Of a stretch of 64,000 nt of DNA, positions 1-10,942 are shown one piece after another (position 1 is the stretch's first letter; each line of letters begins with the position of its first letter). Made by a program: the position numbers and the translations under genes. This DNA comes from Tetranychus cinnabarinus (lineage: Eukaryota > Arthropoda > Arachnida > Trombidiformes > Tetranychidae). Location: the NCBI GenBank assembly GCA_022266195.1, contig WHVY01000002.1, forward strand, positions 2,681,001-2,745,000, read 5' to 3'. The notes beneath the pieces were generated by a model. It made no database searches. It was not told where the DNA came from and saw only the letters and a list, made by a program, of their open reading frames with translations.

Positions 1-380
1 CAAAAAGCATGTTTGATAATCCTAGCGAACTCATTTGATGATATTATTATATAATGTTATTGATACTAAAGTATGATCTTGACTCAAAGTTTTCAAGTTT
101 CAGACGAAGAAGCGAAGAGTTTAAACACGCGAAGATCATGGCGATTGTCGCTCATGTGCAAGCTTTTTAAATACCTTTATAGCTTTATAGCTCATGCTTC
201 CGTTCTATTTATAAAAAAAGATACAAATTTAATAAATTTAATATTGTTTTCATAATTAAAATAAAATTAGAGCTAAAAGAATAAAAAAGAAAGTTAAACA
301 TAGCTTTTCAAATGTGTAAAGCATTGATAAGGTTTCAATGGAAATTACCGCTTTCATTTTCTGTGATCTGAAAAGGAGAT
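1..380. other. intergenic, 3' flank of PAN gene; left half repeated at 56.4 kb
   Basis: No gene is supported here. Roughly bases 1-160 are a diverged direct repeat of 56390-56540, sharing blocks such as GATAATCCTAGCG and AAGAGTTTAAACACGCGA. In both places the block lies next to PAN-gene sequence, so it marks a segmental duplication. Bases 160-380 hold the 3' flank of the minus-strand PAN gene, whose stop is at 381. Confidence 0.5.
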
Positions 381-2123
381 TCAATTGATATTCTCAGCAC
401 GTTCATTTACTTGTCTTTTCCAAGTGAAACTTTCGTTGGCTTCTGAAGCACTACGCATTTGTTTAACTTTTGTGTAACCAAATGGTGCAGCGAATCCCAA
501 TAAAGCACCGACAAACAAGAACAGCATAATTATTCCAAAGGCACCTGATCCACTTGTTCCTTTGGTTGAATCAGTCAAACTAGATTCTTTCCTTTTCTTT
601 CCATTTGTTTCCACTTTAAACTCGTAATTTGAACAATCACCTCCATCAGTGGTCTTAGTATTTGAACTGTTAACTGAAAATTGAGTCAATGAACAAGAAC
701 TTTCTGTTTTACTTTTAGGGCAATAATTAAATGATTTGCATCCAGTTTGACCATCGGACCATCCATGACATAATGATGCACATTGTTCGAAATTTAAATT
801 CATATCAGTGTAAAGCACATCAGATACGATTTTGTTGCTCGTTTTTTGGTATTTTTCAGATACTTTGGCTAATTGAATTAATAGATGAAAAAGTTATTAG
901 ACAAATTAAAGACTTTTAATTCATTTGGAAGAATACTTACGAATGAATACACTGCATTCTCCATCATATTCAGTAGCTGTATCTGTATAAACCCCGCCAA
1001 AACTACATTGATAATCACACCATTGGAATGAATAACAATCAGGTGAAGCATGACAAGACTCTGCACATGAATCAATACTTTTGTCGACTGCGATTGAAGT
1101 CGGGGTTTTAAATTTCCTCTGAGGTACTTCTGAGTAGTCATTGAGAGCATTCAAAGCGTGGATAGAACATGATTTGTCTTGTTCAACGTACGAATCATTA
1201 TGAAAGTCTACAGTCAATAAGTTGCTGACTCTACAGTCACCATTGGAACAGAATGAGAAAGTATTGCATTTAATTTGCTCTGAATTATGACAGGTTCGAT
1301 AGCAATCAGCCAAAGTTTTCGCATCTGGTACAGTCACTATATCTTGATCGTTGCTTTTTAATTTTGCATCAACTCTAATTCTGGATTGAAAGACATCAGT
1401 CGAAGTATCTTGTTTTTTCGTTTTATCGATAACATCAATTAATTCAAAATTTTCGACTTGAAAGAAAAAATTGATTGAGAAAATTTGAACATTTTAGTTA
1501 GTAAACTCATGAAACAATGATATTCTTAAGATAAAGGTTGCATGCCAATGAATTTCATAATCAAATGATTTTATATTTTTGGTTTTCAAAAACAATCAAA
1601 TTTACCAAATGGTACCTGATTATAATTTTTTGAAGGATTCAAAGGCTATAAGCACTCAAAAGTGGCAATATTTCACTTGTACGCTCAGTATAGCTTAAGG
1701 TGGAGGAGTACTTACATTTATGTGTCATAATCAAAGGGTAAAGTTCTCCTACGTTTTTCAAAAAAGTATTGTGAATTTGATCGAGTGGTAATTCTTTGCC
1801 AATGCGGCGTAAGTTATGTAAAGGAAAGTGATAGACGCTGCATGATTGTCCACTTTTTGTATCTTCCTTGAGATCGTGAAAATCTTTCAAATATCCACAA
1901 GTAGAATCGGATGGTCTATAAATTACTACCCTGAATGAGAAAAGAAGAACAAAATTATTAGTTTCCAGTTGAATCAAAATGTGCAGGTTCAGAGAAATAT
2001 ACTTGATTGTATCTTTATATTTCGATAATTTGTCCAAACATTCATATTCACTGTTTGCTCTGGTTTTTTCCATCTTTCTAAATGTATCTGCACTGACAGA
2101 CATGGTTTTAGAGTGGAAAATAT
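381..2123 (-). CDS. PAN/apple-domain type I membrane protein, 3' exons
   Basis: I place exons at 2123-2003, 1930-1716, 1456-941 and 862-381 (stop). Each boundary has GT-AG sites on the minus strand and the codon phases join cleanly. The protein is cysteine-rich: CGYLKD..SCSVYHF in the first two exons, then two modules in 1456-941 (DCYRTCH..CNTFSFC and SCAESCH..CYSFQWC), then QCASLCHGW..CKSFNYC in the last exon. This spacing fits PAN/apple modules, which are extracellular protein- or carbohydrate-binding folds. The last exon then has one hydrophobic helix (GIIMLFLFVGALLGFAAPF) and a basic tail, so the predicted topology is type I membrane protein. A phase-compatible splice (donor after 2185, acceptor before 2123) makes this the 3' part of the gene that starts at 5192. 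The ligand is unknown. Confidence 0.68.
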
Positions 2124-2184
2124 CTGGAAAAGAAAAGTTTAACAATTAAATCAAATTGTATGTAAAATGTCAAATGATAAGTAC

Positions 2185-5100
2185 ATTTCAAATTAGGTTT
2201 ATCCAGGAATGTCACTTCTATTTCAAGTTGTTCGTCATTGAAATTATGTTGAACGGTATCGATTCGAAGTGGGCTTATTCTTTCGGGCTCAATAATATAA
2301 AGGATGAATTTTTCTTTAACCTCGTAAATATGACTTTCTATGAGTTTTTGTAAAGAATGTTCGCCGCCTAAAAATGGAAAAGAAAATTATCAGTCATGAG
2401 TAGTTAAGATCAATTATTAATACATAGCTCTCGAGCTTATTGTTTTTGAGTTATCAGGTAAAAAATGTTGAAATGTTGAAAATGAACTGAATTAGTTTTG
2501 AGTGACGGGGCGTCATCTAAGTGACCAAATGGCTAAAAATCACAACAAGTATCGAGGGGGTATTGAAGAAGTCTTAGACGCCCCGGTGATAGATCTGAAA
2601 TAACACAAGATCCCAGCTCAGTTTTTGCCAACGGTAAATCTTGACTATAACATACCTTCACGTTGAAATTTGAAGGCAAGGGTTAATGTTTTATTACTAG
2701 CCAAGTATTTACAATCTTTCAATGAAAAAAGATCGTGAAATTCATCTTCAGATCCAGCCTTTTCAAAGTTAAATTATTTCATATTTGTTATTAACTTTAC
2801 ATTTAATCTTGGTCTATCCAATTATCAAATTATTTTCTGCAATTTTGTTGGAATTTTGAAATTTCTGAAATTTTAAGATTACTAAGGTAAGAGGGTGAGA
2901 TTAAAGTTTTACGGACTAAGGAGGGGCAACATGGGACATTTAAATTGAGATCCAATCAGGGTAATGGTTTGGGTTCAGAACAGCCAAATTCAAAGCTGAT
3001 TAAGTCAAAATAAAGTTCTTAACTAATGTACTGATTAACTTAGGGTAAAATCAAATGCATATTTAAACAAATTTTGGTCGAATTTTCAGTTTAGTTTTTA
3101 CTTTTGTCATTTTTGCATCTTTTTTTGTCAACTTTTCATCTTCATCCTCATCAATGGAATCAAATTTCATTTATTAAATCTAACAAAGGCGCTGACTTTT
3201 TAGTGCATAATAATTATGTTCATCGTAAGAAGCACGTGGCTCTTAGACAAGCTACTGTCGTTGTATTTGTGTTTAATAAAGGTTAGGTTATGATTTTCAT
3301 GCTTCACTCTCCAATTGATTAATGATTATAGTTTCATTATAAGAAGCAAATTAAATGATTAAACTCCCTTAAATATAAATTGAGTAATGAAGTCAAGGAA
3401 ATTTCCTTCATAGAATTGCGAATTTTGTTGATTACTTACTAAGTTGAGCTTTCCGAGATATTTGTAAGGAGACTCGAAAAGAAAAAGACTTTGCAAATTG
3501 AAGTAACCATAAGGATTGATTCCAGGTGAATTTAAATCTGCAGGTAATATTCTGCATCCTCCACCCTCTTCAAAGAGGAAAGAAACATCAAAGTTGTAAT
3601 CATAAATAGCTTCAGTTGTTACACCAAAAAGAGTTGATTTCAGTCGCAATGAGTTCTTCTTTAATGATGCATGAATCTGAAAATGAAGTGAAAATGAATG
3701 TAAAATGTGAAATGCTTTACCAAATAAACTAACCTCGCTGAATGTTCGAGTAGTAGTTGAACCTTGAATGTACTCGTACATAGTATAGTGTAAATAATTA
3801 GGTTCCAAATGAGGCAATGAAGGCCTCCTTGTGGTCAAGTAATATGGGCATCCAATTCCAGGTAAAGGCTAAGGTTAAGAGTCAAAATGTGTAAATGAGA
3901 AAATCTTTTAACTCCTTAACATTTGAAATGGCATTTGTTTTGCTTCAAGAAAAGGTTAAAATTCAATTCTGGTTGAGAGATGCATGTATTTTATTTCTGA
4001 ATAATCATCACTTGAATCTTTTTTGGTGGTTATAGTGAAATGTACTTACACTAACTTCATTTGCTAGTTCATCGTAATAGTTCTCATTTTGAAGGTAAAT
4101 GTTAAGAATAAGATTCTCTTTGTTGCTGTATGAACTTGAATATGGATCATAACCACTGAATTCAATTCGACTTGGATGTTTAATTCCAGAATCGTCAGTA
4201 AAGTGCTCTAGTTTTAAAAAAGGAAAAGGACGAGAGTGGTTGAACTTGGTTAAACTTGTTTCATCTAATCAATTAATTCCTACTCACTTTTGTAATAATA
4301 AGTGATTTTCAGTCTTCCATTTATGTCAGTTGTCGCCCCTTTCATCATGGTTCCTCTTATGTTTTTATCTTCAACTGCTTTCTGTTGTTCAACAAATGAA
4401 TTTGATTAAACATTCATAATTTTGTTATCATAATACTTACCCAAAAAATTGATGAATGACCAAGTCGATATAAAATTGAAGGTCCCATTAAGAGTACCAG
4501 ATTAGTTACAGGTCTGTCGATGCCAAGTAAAGTTTGATCCCAATTGTTCCTGAAAGTAAATTCTATACAATTTGTACCTTGAGATAATGAGAAAAGTAAA
4601 AATTTTTATTAACATAACTTATTTTATAGTGAATGTCATGAGTGAATCTCATTTCTTGACAAATTGCAGTCAACAAACAATTTTCTCCAGAAAATTATTT
4701 ATTATTTCTTCATTTCATCAATGTTTATTGTTAAACTCTTACCTTGAATAACCAAACGTTCCTTGTTGTAACTAGAATCAGTATAATAATAGACGTTGTA
4801 GGAATCCTTTTCACCTGAGATCACAATTTTCCCTTTGATGGATGCACCAGAAGCTGATATTGATTCTTGGATAAAATACTTATTGGCTCCATTCTAAGAA
4901 CCATAATATCAAGAGTTAAAATAGTCGCAATTGGTTGGTGGTTCAACTTACAGCATCAGTTAAAGTAGCGTGAATGTTACCGCTTTTGTTAGGTATACTT
5001 AATGGTAAGTCCACCAAATCTGTAGCACTTGCTATGTTTGTTATGAGTTGAAGTAGAAATGGATTGAGTTTATATTTTCGGTCAATTAATTGATATCTTA

Positions 5101-5192
5101 GTCTTACCTGTTTTAATTGTTGAAAGTAAAATGAGTACGTTTGATAATATAAAAAGCATTTTGTATCTTTCATTCTGCTGTGAAGATGACAT
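2185..5192 (-). CDS. large ectodomain protein, 5' exons of the PAN gene; possibly decayed
   Basis: ATG at 5192, chosen because the paralogue at 60851 starts identically (MSSS.QNER.KML) and has an 85-base first exon too. Exons: 5192-5108 (signal peptide), 5031-4952, 4893-4743, 4577-4441, 4381-4288, 4207-4050, 3868-3734, 3676-3440, about 2790-2656 and 2367-2185. Exons 1-6 have exactly the same lengths as the paralogue (85, 80, 151, 137, 94, 158). I do not recognise the fold; it is a long beta-rich-looking ectodomain with few cysteines, and a LolA-like arthropod ectodomain is only a weak possibility. Two paralogue exons (63061-63171 and 63390-63461) have no visible counterpart between 2800 and 3430. 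The exon near 2790 has an in-frame stop just upstream and no acceptor, so this copy may be non-functional. Confidence 0.6.
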
Positions 5193-5815
5193 GTTGAGAC
5201 TTCATTAACAAACCCAATCAGCTGCAATAAATTCAATTTACTTGTGTTACTGTAAGTTTGAAAATGATGCCAATGTTAATTGAGATCGTCTTTTAGAATC
5301 ATTGACTAACATGTAATCTTAAAATCACAATAAACGCCTTAGATTATTCAATTGATATCTGGTACGACAGCAAAATACTATTGACACAGTTTTTCTCATA
5401 TCGACTCTAAACTTTGTCTCTAGCCTTTTCGTCTCGTTATTTTCATAAAATTCTGCGTCTTTGTTTATCAACCTGATCAACCTCTTCTTTCACTTTCTTG
5501 ATTATTCTGAAAATGGATTCTTTCTCCTTGTGTTAGCAAGTAACTTGATTATTCGTGATGGATGCTGCTTTCATGATCTTTTGCTTGAGTCTTGCCTCTG
5601 ATTTGGCTATTTTCAGTACTCAGTTAGTTCTCTGGAACTTTATCTGATCTATCAATTTTATCTTCCCTTTTGTATTAAGTTCAACTACAAATTATCTTGA
5701 TTGTAAAGGATGTCGCGTGAAACAACTTTGAACATTTTATCAAATCTCCCACAGAGTGTGTTCATCTCGCGACTCTTTTTAAAAATCAAAATGTGCTCTA
5801 TTTAAAGGGTGTAAC

Positions 5816-5959
5816 GCGTAAAAAGTGAAGACTATTTTGATTCGATAAGAATGAAGATGGAGAAGACGCTGATAAAAATGTCCATTTTGTGTCTTCTTTT
5901 CTTTCCGTCAGCGTTCTTATCATTGTCATCTTCATCTTCATTCTTATCACTTTTTACGC
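5816..5959. repeat. foldback (MITE-like) inverted repeat, copy 1
   Basis: The ends are perfect inverted repeats (GCGTAAAAAGTGA and TCACTTTTTACGC), and inner blocks continue the pairing (ATAAGAATGAAGAT with ATCTTCATTCTTAT). A diverged copy sits at about 24027-24175 within the duplicated block, so the repeat was probably there before that duplication. Confidence 0.65.
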
Positions 5960-6277
5960 TTTACAAAACTTTTAGGTGTCACAAAACTACGACCACAGTA
6001 CAGTATGAAATGTATTGAATTGAATTTTCTCTCTATCAAAAAATCTGCTGAAAAAGATAAAACCTGGCGTTTGATTCATGTGATTTTTTGTAACCTAGCT
6101 TATGTAGATTATGATTGAAGAATTGATAAAATTTAAATTTCAAATGGCTTAAGTATGGCTGAATTATAACTCATTATTGAACATTTTCATCTTTACTTAC
6201 TAATTATTGTTGAGATGAAAAAATTGTAAGTTCTTTTAACTTCACTCAACACCTTTAACATACCCAAAGAGTTAAGT

Positions 6278-6414
6278 TTCTTTACTCTTTACCTAAAACA
6301 CTGTCCCTTGCTTGTGCGATGAAAGAAAATTAGTGCCATTTTCAATGTCAAATAATGGTTTTTAAAAGATGGCACTCGCGTTAAGGGACAGTTTTAGGTA
6401 AAGAGTGTAAAGAA
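6278..6414. repeat. MITE-like inverted repeat
   Basis: Left arm 6278-6309 (TTCTTTACTCTTTACCTA then AAACACTGTCCCTT) pairs with right arm 6383-6414 (AAGGGACAGTTTTAGGTA then AAGAGTGTAAAGAA). The loop is about 73 bases. A weaker relative lies at 57708-57842. Confidence 0.6.
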
Positions 6415-7830
6415 TCTTCGGAAAAATCATTCTGCTTGTGCACTAAATTGAGATGGCAGGATCGACGATTTTACAGTTGGATCTTCGGATGGTGAAAGAT
6501 CGAATTGGATCAATCTTCCAATGATTGAATTTTCCGTTAAACTGTTGATTCAAATGATTGAGTGAAGACCAAAACCATCAATTTTTGAGTTATTTTTTGT
6601 ACTTTTCAGGCCGGTCGATGTTTCTCGAGTACTTAAATACTTGAAAATCATTTGTCATGACTCATGACTTCTGAAAGGTGAAATAAAAGAAAGAGATTCT
6701 AATACATCTAAATTTGTCAATCAATTCATTATTGATTCACTTCCAGTAATTGTTCACAAACAGTTGAGCCATTGCAAGGCTGTGCTATATGACAATCATA
6801 CGTAAATGGTTTAAGTTTCAACAAGATCAATTAACTAACTCTAGTTAATTCCAAGCTTTCCCTGAAAAAAATAAAGTTGGACGAAACTAACAAACAGACT
6901 GAACTTGAAGGCTACCATAACAATGAAGTTATCATTACTGCAAAGGATATGTATCACGAAAAAGTGGCCTTTGTCAATTTGACAATAAACTTTATTTTCT
7001 GGAAGGAAACATCAAAAGTTCAAGAATGTCTCGCATTCGGTTTAAAGTTAAAACTCGATAGAAGCTGGACTTCAGAATGGTATTTCTTCTTGATATAATT
7101 GCTTCAATTGAATGGCGAGAGCCATTTTCTTCAGAACGCTTGGATTGCATATTATAATTTTGGTTGCTTAACTTTGAACGATCGGTATTGGATAAGATTC
7201 GTATCAAGCAAATGGGTCTTATGCAGTGTCCAGGTATTTTCTGTGTAAAGACAATTTAAGGGAATTCTCTTTATTCTTTATTCCCTATTATAAACCATTT
7301 CAGTTGCAAAGGTCAACCTTGCATCTTTTTGCCTTTTGGTCAAAACTGGCTCAAACAAGTCACAATTACTGATTGACTATTTTACAAAATACGAATCAAA
7401 TACTTACATTTGAATTACCTTAAATTGTTTTAACGTGCGATCATATTAATAGCTGATAATCATTTAAGCAACCGCCAACTATCGAAAGCTTCATTAAACT
7501 TGTAGTCCAACACAAAACTAAATGAAAATTTATTTTTAAAATATTTATTGTCTTGTTCAACTTGAAGAAGACGATGATGATGTTAATGATGAGATTTACA
7601 GTGGCATGGTCTATCAACTCCAGATGCATCTGTGCATCTAAATTTGATTTGTTACATTTCTTTTGATAGATTGATCCGAAAAACTTCCATGCAACAAAGT
7701 CAGTAAGAAAAACCTTTATACTGAAATTTTCATCAAAACATGTCAATCTTAATTAAAATTAAAGAATGAAGGGAATTCCCTGACATTGTTTTTTTTTGCG
7801 TTGCAACAACATGGACACTAATTAAGAATC

Positions 7831-7834
7831 ATCT
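7831..7834. repeat. target-site duplication of element A (left)
   Basis: ATCT immediately before the 5' LTR is repeated at 20657-20660 immediately after the 3' LTR. The uninterrupted relative at about 58965 reads ..AAGAATCGTCTGTTTCCGATTG, which confirms the pre-insertion site. Confidence 0.85.
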
Positions 7835-8541
7835 TGAAAGGAAAACTGGTTTCCAACCAGTTTTGTTAACACTACCTTTCCCTACCTCAAGTAGGTATGG
7901 AAAGGTCACAATTGGTTAAATTTTGGTAGGACGGCCATTTTATGCGGGAGAAGATTTTCTCCCTTATCCTGCATAAAATGGCCGACAATCTCTTTGTTTG
8001 GTGCCAATATTGGACCCCGCGGAAGCCCTGTCCGGCCAGATATTCAACGGTGAATAGAGTCAACCTTAAGTGTTTTTATAAAAGTGCTAACCAATGTATC
8101 CGTGACAAGGATTAATATTCAACGGTGTTTTAAATAGTGCATAAAACTGAACAAAATAACTCAAGTTACTGTAGTGTTTTAAGTGTTTAAAACCATGGAC
8201 ATCGATCAAAACTGAGATTCAATTTGGACAAGTTAAACTTGACTATTAGTGACTAGAATTTGAGATTCTAAGGTGTTTTTCAGTGTTAATCTTGACTAGA
8301 ACCAAATACCATCCCAACATCAGTGAACAACCTTGGTCCCAACTCAATATTCCAACCTGTACACTGACATCTAATTCCCGGTTCCAGGAATCCAGAAGCT
8401 ATCTGTCTACACTTTATAATTGTAACGTCAATGGTCTAAAGAGTAGTGCATCTATAAACAAAAAATTTCTAAATGTTTTTATGAATAAAGAAATAAATAA
8501 AAGAATTGAATATTTGAAAAATTAAACCCATTTATTCTACA
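7835..8541 (+). repeat. element A 5' LTR
   Basis: TG...CA ends. The first 150 bases are dense in inverted repeats: AAAACTGGTT/AACCAGTTTT at 7842-7864, ACCTTTCC/GGAAAGGT around 7874-7906, and 14-base arms CGGCCATTTTATGC/GCATAAAATGGCCG at 7932-7984 enclosing GGGAGAA/TTCTCCC. TATAAAA near 8074 is a candidate TATA box. AATAAA motifs around 8483-8500 near the 3' end are candidate poly(A) signals. Confidence 0.9.
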
Positions 8542-8545
8542 GTTT

Positions 8546-8563
8546 TGGCGATCTTGCCAGGAT
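8546..8563 (+). promoter_or_regulatory. candidate primer-binding site of element A
   Basis: TGGCGATCTTGCCAGGAT starts four bases after the LTR and begins with TGG, the complement of a tRNA CCA end. It resembles the tRNA-Arg-type sites of some gypsy elements, but I cannot assign the tRNA. Confidence 0.5.
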
Positions 8564-9715
8564 CTGGCAGTCAGTGGTTCCTGGAAAATTGGTAATCATT
8601 TAGCCTTGTGGATTGGAGATTGGCCAAAAGGTTAAGTTAAGTTGATTTACATTTATTCAAAATTGAATTTGTCTTACATATATCTTGATTGAAATTACTC
8701 AAAGGGAAGAAAATCTATTAGTTAATCTATGGATTAACAGGCTGAAGGAAACAAATAGAAAAGTAAAATACTCTGTTGGTGAATAAATGAACCTTTAGAC
8801 ATTACTCAATTACTGAGTACAATAATATATAAACTGGATCATTGATTCCTTTAGTACTTGATTATTTTATAATTGATTATTGAATTATTTACATCTTGAA
8901 ACAAATTAAATTTCGATCTGGTTGTTTATGAAGATGTGTACCAGACCCAACTGGTTTATTTGAATATATGCAGTATCTTGTTGTTTAAGTATAATGACGT
9001 ATTATTAAGACGCATTGAAGAACTAGTTTTATACTACCTTAATACAGAATAGAGAAAATATATGAAACTTATCAGAATAATAATTAATCATTATAGATAA
9101 CCAATTATAAAAGCTATCAGGAACTCAAAATCAACCTGAAACCCGGTGATAGGGTGGGTTGGAATCAACGAAGCTGAATTGCTGACCTCAATTAAAACTT
9201 AGTTAACCTGATTCAATCTAAGTAGGTCAACTGAAATTAAATAAAGAAGTAAATAGATTCAATTTTTTTCAGAAGGAAGTTAACTAAGAACTAAATGGTG
9301 AACTAAATTGAACTGAACGTATTGAACGAAATGAATTGACCTGAATTTAAACGAACTAAATGCACTGAAAGAAATTGCACTATGTTAAACTGCACTATAT
9401 TACTTAATAATACTAATTGAAACTGAAATGAGGTCAATTTAGATTTGAACCAAATAATAAATTGAGTTGCCTGTTTATATTTGAACATCAGTAATCTATT
9501 ATACAATGACATAAGCAAATTGAATGAATTGAAGTAATTAAACTAAATTAACTAAACTGAACTGAATTAAGCCGATTGACTTATCTAATTAAGCTGATTA
9601 AAACTAAATTGAATTGATAATTAAACTGAATTAATTGATCAAATTGAATTGGATTAACTGATTATTAAACTGAATGAACTGATTCATCTGAATTAAATTA
9701 ATGGATTAAACCGAA

Positions 9716-9838
9716 TTGAATTAACTGATTAAAGTAAACTGAATTAACTGATTAAAGTAAACTGAATTAACTGATTAAAGTAAACTGAATTAACTGATTA
9801 AAGTAAACTGAATTAACCGATTAAAGTAAATTAACTGA
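9716..9838 (+). repeat. 23-base tandem repeat in element A leader
   Basis: About five copies of a unit reading CTGAATTAACTGATTAAAG plus TAAA. The last copy has CCGATT in place of CTGATT and then decays. The surrounding 9540-9870 is built from looser variants of the same words. Confidence 0.85.
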
Positions 9839-10034
9839 ATTGAATCAATTGATTAAATTGAATTAAAGGATTAAAGCTGATGATAAGTGCAACTACAATA
9901 ATATTTTTCATCGATAGTGAAATAGTTATTCAATTCTTTTTACCTTTAAGTGTTTTATTGATAATTGTTTATAATTTAATTAACATCATTTTGATGGAAT
10001 TAAACTAAACCTGGTGATTGGGTGCATTGTTTAT

Positions 10035-10050
10035 CACTCGGTGATGAGTG
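10035..10050 (+). promoter_or_regulatory. GGTGAT-loop hairpin (type example, leader)
   Basis: CACTC-GGTGAT-GAGTG has a perfect 5-bp stem with a six-base loop. The same loop on different stems recurs through element A: 9141-9155, 10009-10023, 12224-12240, 15915-15934, 16190-16207, 18403-18417, 18476-18492, 18522-18536 and 18573-18591. See findings. Confidence 0.7.
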
Positions 10051-10121
10051 GAAGGTAAAATGTGTAAAACCTTTTGTTGTTTTATCATTTTAGTCTTGTG
10101 GATTCTAATAGGAATTTTAGT

Positions 10122-10331
10122 ATGGAGGACAAAATATATGAAATTCAACTGAACTCATACAGCTCATTAGAAGATTCAGAAATTGAAGAAAATCATTTAA
10201 CTTTTACAATTAATGAATCAAGTATTAACGTTATAGTTTTAATTATTTTAAGCTTACCAATCTTAGTACTTATTTACAAAATATTTGCTGACATTTACTA
10301 CATGTACACAGTTTATCATCAGCCAGCTTAA
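10122..10331 (+). CDS. small single-pass membrane ORF upstream of gag (element A)
   Basis: 69 codons from ATG 10122 (MEDKIYEIQ). A polar, acidic N-terminal half is followed by one strong hydrophobic helix (VIVLIILSLPILVLIYKIF) and a short tyrosine-rich tail. ATG lies two bases after GGAATTTTAG, a possible splice acceptor. The stop is 17 bases before the gag ATG. I recognise no family. Small membrane proteins before gag are not standard in gypsy elements. It could also be a chance ORF; composition and position are the only support. Confidence 0.4.
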   Translation: MEDKIYEIQLNSYSSLEDSEIEENHLTFTINESSINVIVLIILSLPILVLIYKIFADIYYMYTVYHQPA

Positions 10332-10348
10332 GTATTCATAAAATTAAA

Positions 10349-10942
10349 ATGTCTCAGAACAAGGAAACGCAAGTAAGCAGTATGACTAAGAAGTCAAAAG
10401 AACGTCAACCTGTAAATCAATTTATACATATAAGCAACTTCTCTGGTGATAATGAAGGAGAAGATCTACTCGAATGGCTAGAGTCATTCGAAGCATCTGC
10501 TGCTGCTTTAGAATGGGATGATGAAACAAAATTAAAAGCTCTTCCAGCTTATTTAACAGGAACTGCTGCAAAATGGTACAGATGCTGTATTAAAACTCTC
10601 GAAGAAAAAGATAAACCTAAGACGTTTGCTGAATTGCAAACAAAAATGGTAAAAGGATTAGCCCCTTCAAACTACAGAAATAGTTTAATGAGAGAACTAA
10701 ATGAGAAAAGGCAAAAGCCTGGTCAGTCAGCTTTTGCTTATGCTTACGACATTCGTGACTTATGTCGAAAAATAAATCCAAAAATGGATGAAAATTTAGT
10801 TCATAGTTTTATCCATAGAGGATTGAACCCAGCAGTCAAGACACGAATGGATTTATTATCAACTAATAATGATTTAGATTTTGACACTAGATTGTCCCAT
10901 GCCGAGAGATCGGTGGGAGAAATAAAAATTTTTAGAGGATAG
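10349..10942 (+). CDS. gag: element A Gag, capsid part
   Basis: 197 codons from ATG 10349. The LEWLESFEASAAALEWDD and LPAYLTGTAAKWYR motifs align with the Gag of element B (IDWLAEFESSAEALGWDD, LPAYLRESARDWYT) and are typical of retrotransposon Gag capsid. The frame ends shortly after an AAAAATTTTT run near 10925-10933. The following ORF continues the Gag sequence in the +1 frame, and element B Gag is uninterrupted at this point, so this is a break, not the normal end. Gag forms the virus-like particle. Confidence 0.85.
   Translation: MSQNKETQVSSMTKKSKERQPVNQFIHISNFSGDNEGEDLLEWLESFEASAAALEWDDETKLKALPAYLTGTAAKWYRCCIKTLEEKDKPKTFAELQTKMVKGLAPSNYRNSLMRELNEKRQKPGQSAFAYAYDIRDLCRKINPKMDENLVHSFIHRGLNPAVKTRMDLLSTNNDLDFDTRLSHAERSVGEIKIFRG

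Larger units (their letters stand above)
5193..7834. other. intergenic duplicated DNA upstream of SPH1
   Basis: No coding gene is supported. 5340-5990 is closely similar to 23580-24180. 6640-7830 is similar to 51520-52470 and, more weakly, to 58080-58970, which lie upstream of SPH2 and SPH3, so this is the promoter-distal flank of the SPH unit. It contains two foldback repeats listed separately. The right end (7811-7834, ATGGACACTAATTAAGAATC then ATCT) is continuous with 20657 across element A. Confidence 0.55.
8564..10121 (+). other. element A untranslated leader
   Basis: About 1.55 kb with no convincing gene. It is AT-rich with many ACTGAATTAA-type near-repeats from 9300 to 9870, including a 23-base tandem array listed separately. 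Three GGTGAT-loop hairpins lie at 9141-9155, 10009-10023 and 10035-10050. Confidence 0.7.

Noticed and set aside
8010..8060. CGGTGAAT hairpin in the element A LTR as another member of the GGTGAT-loop family
   Set aside because: The pairing is TATTC/GAATA around AACGGT, so the GGTGA word is partly in the stem and not in the loop.
8283..8525. 80-codon open frame inside the 5' LTR of element A, repeated at 20398-20640 in the 3' LTR
   Set aside because: It lies within the LTR, has no recognisable domain, and its conservation between LTRs is explained by LTR identity.
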